Shown here: piece by piece, positions 15,858-23,742 of the stretch
How the letters are laid out: the number at the start of each line of letters is the position of its first letter
How positions within the stretch are numbered: position 1 is the stretch's first letter
NCBI GenBank assembly: GCA_003445035.1
Contig: DLVV01000264.1
Coordinates: 1-27,025 of the forward strand
From: Planctomycetaceae bacterium
GTDB lineage: Bacteria; Planctomycetota; Planctomycetia; Planctomycetales; Planctomycetaceae
DNA: 27,025 nt
Direction of reading: 5' to 3'
The notes under the pieces: model-generated
What the model was told of the DNA's origin: nothing
The model's database searches: none
What the model saw: only the letters and a program-made list of their open reading frames with translations
Translations under genes and position numbers: made by a program

Positions 15858-16679
15858 ATGCCCGCTTCGGCCCAAGACCCCGCTGCGGATTCCGGTCGTC
15901 TGGCGGGCCGGATTGATGGCCCAGTGGCCGTGATCGGCGACGTTCACGGCCAGCTCGATCTGCTCGACCGCCTGGTCGAGAAACTGGCCGGGTGTGGGGA
16001 TTTCGACAACCGCTGGATCGTGTTGCTGGGCGACCTGGTTGACCGGGGGCCCAACCCGCGGGGGGTGATCGAACGGGTGATGGAATTGGTCGCCACGCAT
16101 CCGCGGACCACCGTCGCTTGCGGCAACCACGACCTGGCGATGGCCGGGTCGCTGGGACTGGTGCCGGTGCCCGAGGAGGCCGACTGGTCCCGCAGATGGC
16201 GGCGTGGATACCAATGTGAGACGACTTTCGCCTCGTACGGCGTTGCCGCAGGTGACTTCGAGGGCCTGGCCCGGGCGGTTCCCGACGACCACGCCCGGTT
16301 GCTGGCCGGATTGCCCTGGGTCGTTGAACACCCCGAGTTGATCGTTGTCCATGCGGGCCTGGTTCCGGAACTGCCGACCGCGACCCAGCTGAAGATGCTG
16401 CACCAGCGAGACTTCTCGCTGCATCGGCCTCCGTGGTTGTGTCGCAAGGACCTGGGGGCCAACGTGTTTCCGGCCGACTGTCGGGTGCCGATCGCCTCGG
16501 GGCACGTTGCCCGGAAACAGCCGCACGTCGGGTCCCGTCGCATCCTGCTGGATACGACCGGTGGCGTTGGTGGAGAACTGACGGCGTTGTTGCTTCCCGA
16601 ATACCAGCTGGTCACATCGCACAGCGACGCTCGCCCGGTCCGCCATCGCTGGTGGCCGTTCGGCCGTCGGGCGGCCTAG
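15858..16679 (+). CDS. Metallophosphoesterase (serine/threonine protein phosphatase-like)
   Basis: 273 residues with the complete calcineurin-like metal-site series: GDVHG (27-31), GDLVDRG (58-64) and GNHD (89-92), then the later histidine motifs VVHAGLVPE and IASGHVA. The spacing is that of the PPP branch (bacterial protein phosphatases and ApaH-type diadenosine tetraphosphatases), which bind two metal ions. I see no signal peptide or membrane segment, so it is likely cytosolic. Whether it acts on phosphoproteins, dinucleotides or another phosphoester cannot be told. It ends 16 bp from the stop codon of the convergent sulfatase gene, so it is probably a single-gene unit. Confidence 0.92.
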   Translation: MPASAQDPAADSGRLAGRIDGPVAVIGDVHGQLDLLDRLVEKLAGCGDFDNRWIVLLGDLVDRGPNPRGVIERVMELVATHPRTTVACGNHDLAMAGSLGLVPVPEEADWSRRWRRGYQCETTFASYGVAAGDFEGLARAVPDDHARLLAGLPWVVEHPELIVVHAGLVPELPTATQLKMLHQRDFSLHRPPWLCRKDLGANVFPADCRVPIASGHVARKQPHVGSRRILLDTTGGVGGELTALLLPEYQLVTSHSDARPVRHRWWPFGRRAA

Positions 16680-16695
16680 CGGTCCACGGCGACCG

Positions 16696-18195
16696 CTACT
16701 TTTTCTTCGGCTGGGCCGGCAACCGGCCAGGCGGTCGCACTCCGGCACCGGTTTGCCTGGTGGCCGAATCGCCCAGTTCAGCCCGGGCCTGTTTTGCCAG
16801 GGCCTGCAGACGGGTCACCACTTCGGCGTGGTCGCCGATGACGTTGGTGGTTTCGCCGATGTCCTGGGCGAGGTCGAACAGTGCCAGTCCGGTGCGCTTC
16901 TGGACGTACCGGACCGGTTTGCCGCCGGTCCCGCCTTTTCGTCCGTTAAGACTGCGATAGGCATGGGGGAAATGCAGTTTCCAGCGTCCGCTGCGGATCG
17001 CCTGCAAGTGCCGCCCCCAGTAGAAGTAGTAGGCTTCGTGCGGACTCGTGGCGTTTTTCTGGCCCGAGATCAGTGGCCAGATGTCGTGCCCGTCGATCTT
17101 GTGGTCTTGTGGCAGCTGCTGGATGCCGGCCAGCCTGGCCAGTGTGGGCAGGATGTCGATCGTCCCGGCCACTTCGCGACAGACATGCCCGGCGGGCACC
17201 TGGCCCGGCCACCACATCACTGTCGGTTCGCGCTGGCCGCCGTCCCAGGTTGTTCCCTTGCCCTCCCGCAACGGCCGGGCCAGTCCGGAGTGCGTGCCGT
17301 AGTTCAGCCACGGTCCGTTGTCGGAGGTGAAGATGACCAGCGTGCGGCGGTCGAGCTTGTGTTTTTTCAGGGCAGCCACGATCTGGCCCACCGACCAGTC
17401 GATTTCCATGATCACGTCACCGTAGAGGCCGCGCTTGGATTTTCCCTTGAACTTGTCGCTGACATACAGCGGCACGTGTGGCATCGAATGGGGAACGTAG
17501 AGAAAGAACGGACTCTTCTTGTTCTTTTCGATGAACTTCACCGCCCGTTCGGTGTACCACGTGGTCAACTTCGCCTGGTCCTTGCCGGTCACCTGGGGGT
17601 TGACGATTTTTTCTTTCTCGAACAGGGGCAGGTGAGGCCACCGCTTGAGCCGTTCGGACATCGGCAGGTGGGCGACACCGGGATGGTAGGGCCACATGTC
17701 GTTGGAATAGGGCAGTCCGAAGTAGTCGTCGAATCCGTGGCGGGTGGGCAGGAACGGCTTGTGGTGGCCCAGGTGCCATTTGCCGTAGATCGCCGTGGCG
17801 TAGCCGCGAGTCTTGAGCACCTCGGCGATGGTCCACTCGTTCTTGTTGATCCCGTGACGGGACCTGGGGCCGAGGGCTCCCTGGATGCCGATGCGGTTGG
17901 GGTAACAGCCGGTCAGCAGTGCGGCTCGAGAGGCCGAGCAGACGGCCTGGGCCGAGTAGAAATCTGTGAAACGCGCACCCTGGCGGGCCAGCCCGTCCAG
18001 GTGCGGCGTCTGGATGTCCGGCGAGCCGAAACAGCCGAGGTCCTGGTAGCCCTGGTCGTCGGTGAAGACCACGACGAAGTTGGGACGGTCGGTGACGTCG
18101 CGGCTGTCGGCCAGCCCGGGACCGCTGATCGATAGCAGTGTCATCAGCAGGGGCAGAACGGGGAACCGCGAGACGAACGGCTGAAGGTGGGGCAT
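16696..18195 (-). CDS. Secreted S1-family arylsulfatase (formylglycine type)
   Basis: 499 residues from the ATG at 18195, with a GGAAGA Shine-Dalgarno about 6 nt upstream. The signal peptide has the core FPVLPLLMTLLSI, with cleavage near GLADS (about residue 31). The active-site motif CSASR (Cys86) is followed by AALLTGCYPNRIG, the extended arylsulfatase signature. Metal ligands are visible as Asp46-Asp47 (FTDDQGY) and FTSDNG. GKWHLG and the GTTWDGGQREP segment are also typical of the arylsulfatase A-like branch. An in-frame upstream extension reads the complementary phase of the transporter gene and was rejected. The C-terminus is Pro/Lys-rich (ending QPKKK). It lies 70 bp downstream of the Nramp-like gene with a small hairpin between, so cotranscription is possible. 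Confidence 0.95.
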   Translation of the reverse strand: MPHLQPFVSRFPVLPLLMTLLSISGPGLADSRDVTDRPNFVVVFTDDQGYQDLGCFGSPDIQTPHLDGLARQGARFTDFYSAQAVCSASRAALLTGCYPNRIGIQGALGPRSRHGINKNEWTIAEVLKTRGYATAIYGKWHLGHHKPFLPTRHGFDDYFGLPYSNDMWPYHPGVAHLPMSERLKRWPHLPLFEKEKIVNPQVTGKDQAKLTTWYTERAVKFIEKNKKSPFFLYVPHSMPHVPLYVSDKFKGKSKRGLYGDVIMEIDWSVGQIVAALKKHKLDRRTLVIFTSDNGPWLNYGTHSGLARPLREGKGTTWDGGQREPTVMWWPGQVPAGHVCREVAGTIDILPTLARLAGIQQLPQDHKIDGHDIWPLISGQKNATSPHEAYYFYWGRHLQAIRSGRWKLHFPHAYRSLNGRKGGTGGKPVRYVQKRTGLALFDLAQDIGETTNVIGDHAEVVTRLQALAKQARAELGDSATRQTGAGVRPPGRLPAQPKKK

Positions 18196-18233
18196 GAGAG
18201 TCTTCCGGCAGTGGGACAACTGACTGAAGTCCA

Positions 18234-18258
18234 CAGCGTGGCGTCGTCGGCCACGCTG
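18234..18258 (-). terminator. Perfect hairpin between the Nramp-like gene and the sulfatase gene
   Basis: CAGCGTGG (18234-18241) and CCACGCTG (18251-18258) form a perfect 8-bp stem with a 9-nt loop, 8 bp after the Nramp-like stop codon and about 40 bp before the sulfatase start (minus-strand sense). No T-run follows. It may weaken or stop read-through from the transporter into the sulfatase gene. Confidence 0.4.
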
Positions 18259-18265
18259 GCCCAGC

Positions 18266-19540
18266 CTAGGCGGCTGACAGTCTCTTGTGTACCTCCAGCC
18301 CGCCGGCCAGCAGGTAGAACAGCAACACGGCCACCAGCGCCAGCAGGCCGATCCACCGGGTGGCCAGTTTCTCACCGACCAGCGCTCGTCGTCGGCCGAG
18401 CACCAGCAGTGCCACGGCCAACGCCGGCAGGAATGCCGCTCCGACGATCGCGTACCATTTCTGGATGGCAGTGAACCGGGTCCACAGCCCGGCCAGCGGG
18501 ATCGTGGCCAGAGCCAACAACCAGCCGCGGTAGGGCCACGAGCGAGTGGAGATCCGCTGGCCGGGTTCGCGGCCGCCCCACAACGACCAGGTGTCGGCGA
18601 ACAGGTACGGAACGCTTTGCCAGACACCCAGCAGGCTGCTGAAGATGGCTCCCCAGGCCCCGATCAAAAACGCCCAGCGAGCGAAGTGTCCGGCGGCTCC
18701 GAGTCGATCCTGCAGGCGATCGGCCAGGTCGACCAGTAATCGCGAGCCCGATCCGCTGGTCTCCAGCCCGGTGGCCAGCACGACCATCGCCAGCCCGAAC
18801 ACTCCGGTCATCACGTATCCGGCGGCCAGGTCGATCCGACAGATCCTCATGGCTTCGCCGCCGGTTCGCCCCGCCTCGCGGATCCAGTACCCGTAACACA
18901 AAATCGTCACCGTCCCACCGACTCCGCCGGTCAAGGCCACGGTCCACCCCAGTCCGTCTCCGGCCAGTTGTGGAATGGTCGGCACCAGCAGCCCTCTCAG
19001 GCAGTCCCCCAGGTCGGGGCCACTGGCCAGGGCGGTGGTCACCACGGTCACGAACATCACCCCGATGCAGATGCTCATCACCCGTTCGAACAGCCGGTAG
19101 CCGCCGATCCAGACCAGCCCCAGGGCGACCAGCGAATGGATGATTCCGTAGACAATCTTGTCGCCGTCGGGGGTTGAACCGGGCAAGGGCCAGATCGCGT
19201 GGGCGGTGGCACCGCACGCACTGACCAGCGCCGATCCGACAAAAAAACTCCAGGCGGCCAGGTAGATCGTGAAGACCGCCAGCACTCCCCGGCCCAGGTG
19301 CCGCGAGGTGCCTTCCAGCAGTGTCTGGTCGGTGGCCAGTTGCCAACGGGCCAGGCCCTCGGTCAGGACGAACTTCATCGCCGCCCCGACGACGACCGCC
19401 CACAGCACAGCGGTCCCCAGCCGGCTGCCGGCCAGGGCTGCGGTGGCCAGGTCTCCGGCGCCGACGCCAGTGGCCGCCACCAGTATGCCCGGGCCGATGA
19501 TCGTGAGGATTCCGAGCCGTCTGGCCGGAGCTGCATTCAT
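18266..19540 (-). CDS. Nramp-family-like metal transporter with atypical metal site
   Basis: 424 residues with about eleven hydrophobic helices, the size and layout of the Nramp (SLC11/MntH) family. Helix 1 reads GPGILVAATGVGAGDLATA, in register with the Nramp segment GPxxxxxxxxxDPGNxAT, but the metal-binding DPGN motif is replaced by GAGD (about residues 27-30). The region corresponding to helix 6 reads GGTVTILCYGYWIRE (about 208-222), without the MPH metal-binding motif. Established structures show that the helix-1 Asp and Asn and the helix-6 Met bind Mn2+/Fe2+, so transport of these ions is doubtful. Mg2+ or another substrate, as in divergent Nramp branches, is possible. The gene diverges from the redoxin gene across a 123-bp gap. 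Confidence 0.8.
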   Translation of the reverse strand: MNAAPARRLGILTIIGPGILVAATGVGAGDLATAALAGSRLGTAVLWAVVVGAAMKFVLTEGLARWQLATDQTLLEGTSRHLGRGVLAVFTIYLAAWSFFVGSALVSACGATAHAIWPLPGSTPDGDKIVYGIIHSLVALGLVWIGGYRLFERVMSICIGVMFVTVVTTALASGPDLGDCLRGLLVPTIPQLAGDGLGWTVALTGGVGGTVTILCYGYWIREAGRTGGEAMRICRIDLAAGYVMTGVFGLAMVVLATGLETSGSGSRLLVDLADRLQDRLGAAGHFARWAFLIGAWGAIFSSLLGVWQSVPYLFADTWSLWGGREPGQRISTRSWPYRGWLLALATIPLAGLWTRFTAIQKWYAIVGAAFLPALAVALLVLGRRRALVGEKLATRWIGLLALVAVLLFYLLAGGLEVHKRLSAA

Positions 19541-19663
19541 GTCGGAATCGGCCTGGAGGACGAGGCGTGGGGTTGATGCGAGCCGTATACTCTAGTGCCC
19601 GGCTGGTTCGGTCGGGAACCGGTCGCCCGTGGTGTCCGGGACAGGGTACGACAGGGAGAAGCC
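19541..19663. promoter_or_regulatory. Divergent intergenic region, Nramp-like transporter / redoxin
   Basis: 123 bp between two outward-facing genes. TATACT at 19586-19591 would serve as a plus-strand -10 box for the redoxin gene, and because GTATAC is self-complementary a -10-like TATACG is also present on the other strand. I cannot see a matching -35 at 16-18 nt for either. The end of the region carries a clear Shine-Dalgarno for the redoxin gene (GGGAG, 19654-19658). Confidence 0.35.
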
Positions 19664-20308
19664 ATGCGCGGCTGTGGGGTCTCGAATTTCGACGTGGTCC
19701 GAACGGCGACGGTGGTGACGGTGGTACTGTGGGCGGTCGTTGTGGGAGCTCCGGCCGACGTGGTCGCCGGCAAGTTCAACGCTGTGCTGAAGGTTGGCCA
19801 GCCGGCTCCGGCTTGGGAGGGGTTGCTGGGTGTTGATGGCAAGAGACATTCGCTGGGCGACCTGAAGGATGCCCGGGCCGTGCTGCTGATCTTTCTCTCC
19901 AACCGCTGCCCGATGACACGGTCCTACGAGGCGAGACTCAAGAAACTGACCTCCGGGTATCGCAAGTCGGGCCTGGCGGTGATCGGAGTCAGTATCGGGC
20001 ACTCACCGACCGACCGGCTCGAGAAGATGATCGCTCGCTCGGCCCTCTCGAAATACAACTTCCCTTACTGCATCGACCTGACCCAGCAACTCGGACGCCG
20101 TTACGGCGCCACCTGCACGCCGCACGCCTTCCTGCTCGACCGCAAACGCCGAGTCGCCTACATGGGGGCGATCGACGACAACGTCGATCCGGGCAAGATC
20201 GAACATCACTACCTGCGAGACGCGATCCGGGCGGTGTTGGCCGGGAAGCGACCCGAGGTGTTCGAGACGCTGCAGAAGGGGTGCGAGATCAAGTACGTGG
20301 CGAGGTGA
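19664..20308 (+). CDS. Exported redoxin (AhpC/TSA-thioredoxin fold)
   Basis: 214 residues from the ATG at 19664, chosen because GGGAG lies 5 nt upstream and the N-terminus then forms a membrane/signal segment (about 13-36, TATVVTVVLWAVVVGAPADVV). The thioredoxin-fold part (about 42-195) begins VGQPAP and has the active-site region LSNRCPMTRSYEARL, where a single Cys (Cys82) replaces the CxxC pair. The TPHAFLLD segment supplies the cis-proline. The C-terminal GCEIKY element matches the G-C-x-I-K end seen in a subfamily common in Planctomycetota. I infer a periplasmic peroxidase- or reductase-like protein; the reaction is unproven. Its stop overlaps the GTG of the diguanylate cyclase gene. Confidence 0.85.
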   Translation: MRGCGVSNFDVVRTATVVTVVLWAVVVGAPADVVAGKFNAVLKVGQPAPAWEGLLGVDGKRHSLGDLKDARAVLLIFLSNRCPMTRSYEARLKKLTSGYRKSGLAVIGVSIGHSPTDRLEKMIARSALSKYNFPYCIDLTQQLGRRYGATCTPHAFLLDRKRRVAYMGAIDDNVDPGKIEHHYLRDAIRAVLAGKRPEVFETLQKGCEIKYVAR

Positions 20309-20958
20309 GTGGCGTGTCCGCTTCTGTTCCCCTGTTGATCCTGGCCGCCGCGTGTCTCCTGGTCGTCGGCATTCTTGTCGGAGTCATCGTCGGCAGGACG
20401 TGGGGTGTTCGTCGGATGATCAACGAGGCCGTCCACGATGCGGATGTCGCCGTGCGGACTGACGAGTTGACCGGGCTGTCGAATCGACGGGGGTTCGAGC
20501 GGAGTTATGAGCGGTGCCGCGACGGTCGCCGAAAATCTGACTGGCCCGTGTCGGTGCTGTTCATCGACCTGGATCACTTCAAGATGGTCAACGACACGCA
20601 CGGGCATCCCGCCGGCGATCTGGTTCTCGGCCACGTTGCCCGGCTGGTCGACGAGAGCCTCCGCGAACGTGACACGGTGGCCCGTCTCGGAGGAGACGAG
20701 TTCGTTGCCCTGCTGCTGGGGGCGGCACTGTCCGAAGCCACGGAGGTGGCCGAGAGGGTTCGGACCGACGTCGAATCGATGAGCGTCGCGGTGGGAGGAG
20801 GCGACTGGAAAGGGTCGGTCAGCATTGGGGCGATCGAGATCACTCGCGGCGAGGAACTGCCGTCAGCGCTCCAGCGGGTTGACCGGGCGGTGTACGCGGC
20901 GAAACAGGCCGGCCGCAACTGTGTCCAGGCACACGATCACTCGGCCGCGATCACCTAG
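20305..20958 (+). CDS. Membrane-bound diguanylate cyclase (GGDEF domain)
   Basis: Makes the second messenger c-di-GMP from two GTP. From the GTG at 20305 (overlapping the previous stop as GTGA) the product has 217 residues. A GTG at 20314 has a better Shine-Dalgarno (GAGGTGA, 5 nt spacing) and would shorten it by three. One membrane helix (about 8-34) is followed directly by the GGDEF domain (about 50-210): DELTGLSNRRGF, FIDLDHFKMVNDTHGH, and an intact LGGDEF catalytic loop (GGDEF at 129-133). The inhibitory I-site RxxD (RERD, 120-123) lies 5 residues upstream, so product feedback is expected. There is no recognisable sensor domain. Coupling to the redoxin gene suggests a link with envelope redox state, which is an inference. 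Confidence 0.93.
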   Translation: MSGVSASVPLLILAAACLLVVGILVGVIVGRTWGVRRMINEAVHDADVAVRTDELTGLSNRRGFERSYERCRDGRRKSDWPVSVLFIDLDHFKMVNDTHGHPAGDLVLGHVARLVDESLRERDTVARLGGDEFVALLLGAALSEATEVAERVRTDVESMSVAVGGGDWKGSVSIGAIEITRGEELPSALQRVDRAVYAAKQAGRNCVQAHDHSAAIT

Positions 20959-22037
20959 CCCAGTTCGTCCAACGTCAATGTCGGACATTCGACCCCGTCG
21001 AGCATCCTGTCGACCGACGCCTCGTCCTTGAACCCGCTGCCGGTGACCAGGCAGATAACCACCGCACCGGAATCGATTCGCCCGGCGGTGGCGGCTTCCA
21101 GGCAACCGGCCAGGGCGGTGGCACCGGCCGGTTCGGTGAAGATGCCTTCCTCGGTTGCCAGCCGTTGCTGCGTGTTCCAGACCGCCTCGTCGGTGACCAG
21201 TTGTCCCCGTCCCCCGGTCGGTCTCAGTTCTTCGACCACCAGGTGCCCGTCGTTGATGTTGGGCACCTGCAGTCCGCTGATTTTGGTGGTGCAGGTGATC
21301 GGCCGGGCCCGGTCGGCTTCCTGCGACAGCGCCGACGCCATCGTGTCGTTGCCCTCCGGTTGCACGCACTCGATCGCCGGCGAGAGGGCCAGGCGGCTTT
21401 CCGACACGAGTCTCGCGAAACCCCGGCACACGGCCAGGCACAGGCCACCGCCTCCGGCGGGACAGAAGACGTGGTCGATGGGCCGTTGGAGTTGTTGCTC
21501 GGCCTGTTCGGCCAACTCGAAACTGATCGTCTCGACGCCGGTCATGCCCGGGACGCTGTAGATATAGGAACTGACCTGCAAGCGGGCGTCCGGGGCTTCG
21601 CCCTGGGCCATCAGGGTCTCGAAAGCCTGTGCGGAGAGGTCGGGGTCGAGACCGAAATCCTTGATGCGGTAGACGTTTGCCCCGTAGGCCATCATCTGTC
21701 GCAACTTGCCCTGGGGGGCTGTCTCGACCACGGCGATCTCGCATTGCATTCCCGCAGCGGCACAATAGGCGGCCACGGCCGACCCGGTGTTACCACTGGA
21801 GGTGGCCACGCATCGGGTCTGGTTCTCGGCCCGCATGGCGGAAATGGCGGCGGCACCGAACCGATCCTTGAACGAACCGGCCGGGTTGCCCGATTCGAGC
21901 TTCAGCCACAGGTTCTCAAGGCCGGCGGCTGGTCCGATTGATGTCGATCGGACCAGGGGTGTGTTTCCTTCGCCGAGTGTCACCCGATGCTGTTCGGGCA
22001 CCGGGGTGATCCAGTCGGCCCATCGCCAGATGCTCAT
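20955..22037 (-). CDS. Threonine synthase-like PLP-dependent enzyme
   Basis: 360 residues of the fold-type II PLP family. Motifs seen: LGEGNTPLVRS (about 21-31), GSFKDRF with the PLP lysine at Lys57, SSGNTGSAVAAY (substrate/PLP loop), and the phosphate-binding CPAGGGGL turn. This combination best fits threonine synthase, which converts O-phosphohomoserine to threonine, but threonine-dehydratase-like or other beta/gamma-eliminating enzymes share it. No homoserine dehydrogenase or kinase gene is nearby; instead it follows an M14-type deacylase by 27 bp on the same strand, with GGGAGA as Shine-Dalgarno. That context hints at a catabolic lyase rather than housekeeping ThrC. Its stop shares the self-complementary CTAG with the stop of the convergent GGDEF gene. 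Confidence 0.88.
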   Translation of the reverse strand: MSIWRWADWITPVPEQHRVTLGEGNTPLVRSTSIGPAAGLENLWLKLESGNPAGSFKDRFGAAAISAMRAENQTRCVATSSGNTGSAVAAYCAAAGMQCEIAVVETAPQGKLRQMMAYGANVYRIKDFGLDPDLSAQAFETLMAQGEAPDARLQVSSYIYSVPGMTGVETISFELAEQAEQQLQRPIDHVFCPAGGGGLCLAVCRGFARLVSESRLALSPAIECVQPEGNDTMASALSQEADRARPITCTTKISGLQVPNINDGHLVVEELRPTGGRGQLVTDEAVWNTQQRLATEEGIFTEPAGATALAGCLEAATAGRIDSGAVVICLVTGSGFKDEASVDRMLDGVECPTLTLDELG

Positions 22038-22064
22038 CCGGGTTTCTCCCTCGTCCGGTTCGGA

Positions 22065-22994
22065 TCAGACGCTGTCGGTGCCGATGTCTTCCATGATCAC
22101 GATCACCGAATCGTTCTCGTGCACCCGGGGGTAGGTTCTGATGGCCAGCACGTATCCGGTCTGGGTACAGGAGATCTCGCGGACATCGTCACCGGTGACG
22201 TTGGCCACGTGTCCGAGCACATCGCCGGGACCGACGCGTTGTCCCAGCACGACGGCGGGCGTGAACTGGCCGGTGATCGGCGAGGGGTTCTGGAGCTGCA
22301 TGTGTCCGGACCCGTCGCGAGGATCTTCGATCACCAGCTCGACTTTCGATTCGGGCTGCTCTCTTGAGATCATTCCCAGTTCGCCCATCACGTTCAGGCA
22401 GCCCTCGAAGTAGGCGTCGGCTCCCTCGGGTGAGCAGCGGCCTCCGCCGAGATACTCGGTGTAGATGGCCGGGACACCGGCATCCCGGGCGACCGACAGC
22501 GAGCGGCCGTCAAGATTGCCGCAGGTGCCCCAGATGACCGGGAGATTCAGGGCCCGGGCCATTCGTCGCTGGATGTCGAGCCGTTCCGGATCGTCGCTGA
22601 GTCCGTATCCGGACATCGGCCAGACGTCCATGGCGATGCCTCCGGAGTGGAGATCGATGTAGTAATCGGCCGATGCGATCAGCGCCGAGAGCGACACGGC
22701 GGTCCGCAGGGTGACACTGCCCTCGGGGTCGCCCGGGCAGACACGAGCCAGGTCGAGTCCGTCTTCGGCAGTGCGGTTCCCGTTGAGGAAGGCCGCCTCG
22801 TTGACCACGGGCACCAGCGTCAGGGTTCCCGAGAGGTCCTCCGCGTTGACGGCCCCGGCCAGACGTCGGATCGAGGCCATCGACTCGAACTCGTCACCAT
22901 GCACGCCTCCGGTGATCAGAAGGTGGGGACCGTCGGAGGTCCCGGTGATCTCAATTCGCTGCAGTTCGATGGTTTCAGTCATGATGCGTGGCAT
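22065..22994 (-). CDS. Succinylglutamate desuccinylase/aspartoacylase-family (M14-type) zinc hydrolase
   Basis: 309 residues from the ATG at 22994; an ATG at 22982 (four codons later) is an equally possible start. Zinc ligands are visible as HGDE (His32, Glu35) in ITGGVHGDEFES and His116 in YYIDLHSGG, with the substrate-binding DLARVCPG around Arg84. The C-terminal ~80 residues form the beta-barrel domain of the family (PSPITGQFTP, LGQRVGPGDVLG). Known members remove acyl groups from amino acids, for example N-succinylglutamate, N-acetylaspartate or N-acetyl-diaminobutyrate (DoeB). The precise substrate is unknown. The gene is first in a two-gene unit with the threonine synthase-like gene and diverges from the RraA-aminotransferase-PhyH operon. 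Confidence 0.9.
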   Translation of the reverse strand: MPRIMTETIELQRIEITGTSDGPHLLITGGVHGDEFESMASIRRLAGAVNAEDLSGTLTLVPVVNEAAFLNGNRTAEDGLDLARVCPGDPEGSVTLRTAVSLSALIASADYYIDLHSGGIAMDVWPMSGYGLSDDPERLDIQRRMARALNLPVIWGTCGNLDGRSLSVARDAGVPAIYTEYLGGGRCSPEGADAYFEGCLNVMGELGMISREQPESKVELVIEDPRDGSGHMQLQNPSPITGQFTPAVVLGQRVGPGDVLGHVANVTGDDVREISCTQTGYVLAIRTYPRVHENDSVIVIMEDIGTDSV

Positions 22995-23008
22995 ACTATA
23001 GGCTGCCT

Positions 23009-23027
23009 ACTGGTGAGGGAAACCAGT
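23009..23027. repeat. Inverted repeat in the divergent promoter region (possible operator)
   Basis: ACTGGT (23009-23014) and ACCAGT (23022-23027) are perfect inverted halves separated by 7 nt. They lie in the 61-bp gap between the M14-type hydrolase gene (minus) and the RraA-family gene (plus), where a shared regulator would be expected to bind. A 6-bp repeat can arise by chance, so this rests mainly on its position. Confidence 0.3.
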
Positions 23028-23055
23028 GAGGCGATTCCGAGCCAGGCGAGTGGTG

Positions 23056-23727
23056 ATGATGAGCGACGCGGTACCTGAGACGATCACGTTGGAGATGATG
23101 CGAGAGTCGCTGTACGCGGCGGTGGTCTGCGATGCCCTGGACGGGTTGGGTTACACCAACCAGTCCCCCAACGTGCCGCTGCCACCGCTGACGGTCGAGA
23201 CCATGCTGGTCGGACGCTGCAAGACCACGCTGTGGGGTGACATGTACCACGCCGATCCCAGCCCCTACGAACTGGAACTGCTGGCCGTCGACGGCTGCCA
23301 GGCCGATGACGTGTTGATTGCTGCGGCGGGGGGCTCCGAGCGGTCCGGGATCTGGGGCGAGTTGCTTTCGACGGCCGCCACCAACGCCGGGTGCGTGGGG
23401 GCGATTGTCGATGGGGCGGTGAGGGATATCCGGCAGATGGCCGAGATGGGGTTTCCCGTCTTCGCACGCAGCCGGAACATATACGACAGCAAGGATCGCC
23501 AGCGGGTCGTTGATATTGACGTGACGGTGGAAATCGACGGCGTGCGGTTCGCTCCGGGTGACCTGGTGATCGCCGACGTGGATGGTGTGGTCGTGGTTCC
23601 CTCAGAGATCCAGGATCAGGCCATCCAGGCGGCGTGGCAGAAGGTGCATGCGGAGAACATCACGCGGGACGCGATCCGCGATGGCATGAAGGCAACCGAC
23701 GCCTACGAAAAGTACGGCGTTTTGTAG
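23056..23727 (+). CDS. RraA / 4-hydroxy-4-methyl-2-oxoglutarate aldolase-family protein
   Basis: 223 residues from the ATG at 23056; an upstream GTG at 23026 lies inside the inverted repeat and only adds an Arg-rich tail. Family marks: DALDGLGY near residues 27-33, the GxW-GELLSTAA helix around 98-107, VGAIVDGAVRDIRQM (115-128) with the metal/substrate Arg123-Asp124, and DVDGVVVVP. Aldolases of this family have Glu or Asp three residues after RD, but here the residue is Gln127, so retro-aldol or decarboxylase activity on oxaloacetate-type acids is uncertain. Likely cytosolic and hexameric/trimeric by family. It is the first gene of a three-gene operon, 15 bp before the aminotransferase. Confidence 0.88.
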   Translation: MMSDAVPETITLEMMRESLYAAVVCDALDGLGYTNQSPNVPLPPLTVETMLVGRCKTTLWGDMYHADPSPYELELLAVDGCQADDVLIAAAGGSERSGIWGELLSTAATNAGCVGAIVDGAVRDIRQMAEMGFPVFARSRNIYDSKDRQRVVDIDVTVEIDGVRFAPGDLVIADVDGVVVVPSEIQDQAIQAAWQKVHAENITRDAIRDGMKATDAYEKYGVL

Positions 23728-23742
23728 AAACGGGAGTTCGAG

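Noticed and set aside
16753..18135. Long plus-strand reading frame (460 codons) opposite the second sulfatase
   Set aside because: It is antisense to a clear sulfatase gene; such frames are common in high-GC DNA, and the translation shows no domain or sensible composition.
13261..18195. A sulfatase-based polysaccharide utilisation locus
   Set aside because: Two sulfatases flank housekeeping-type genes (map, phosphoesterase); there are no glycoside hydrolases, SusC/D-like genes or sulfatase-maturing enzyme in the window.
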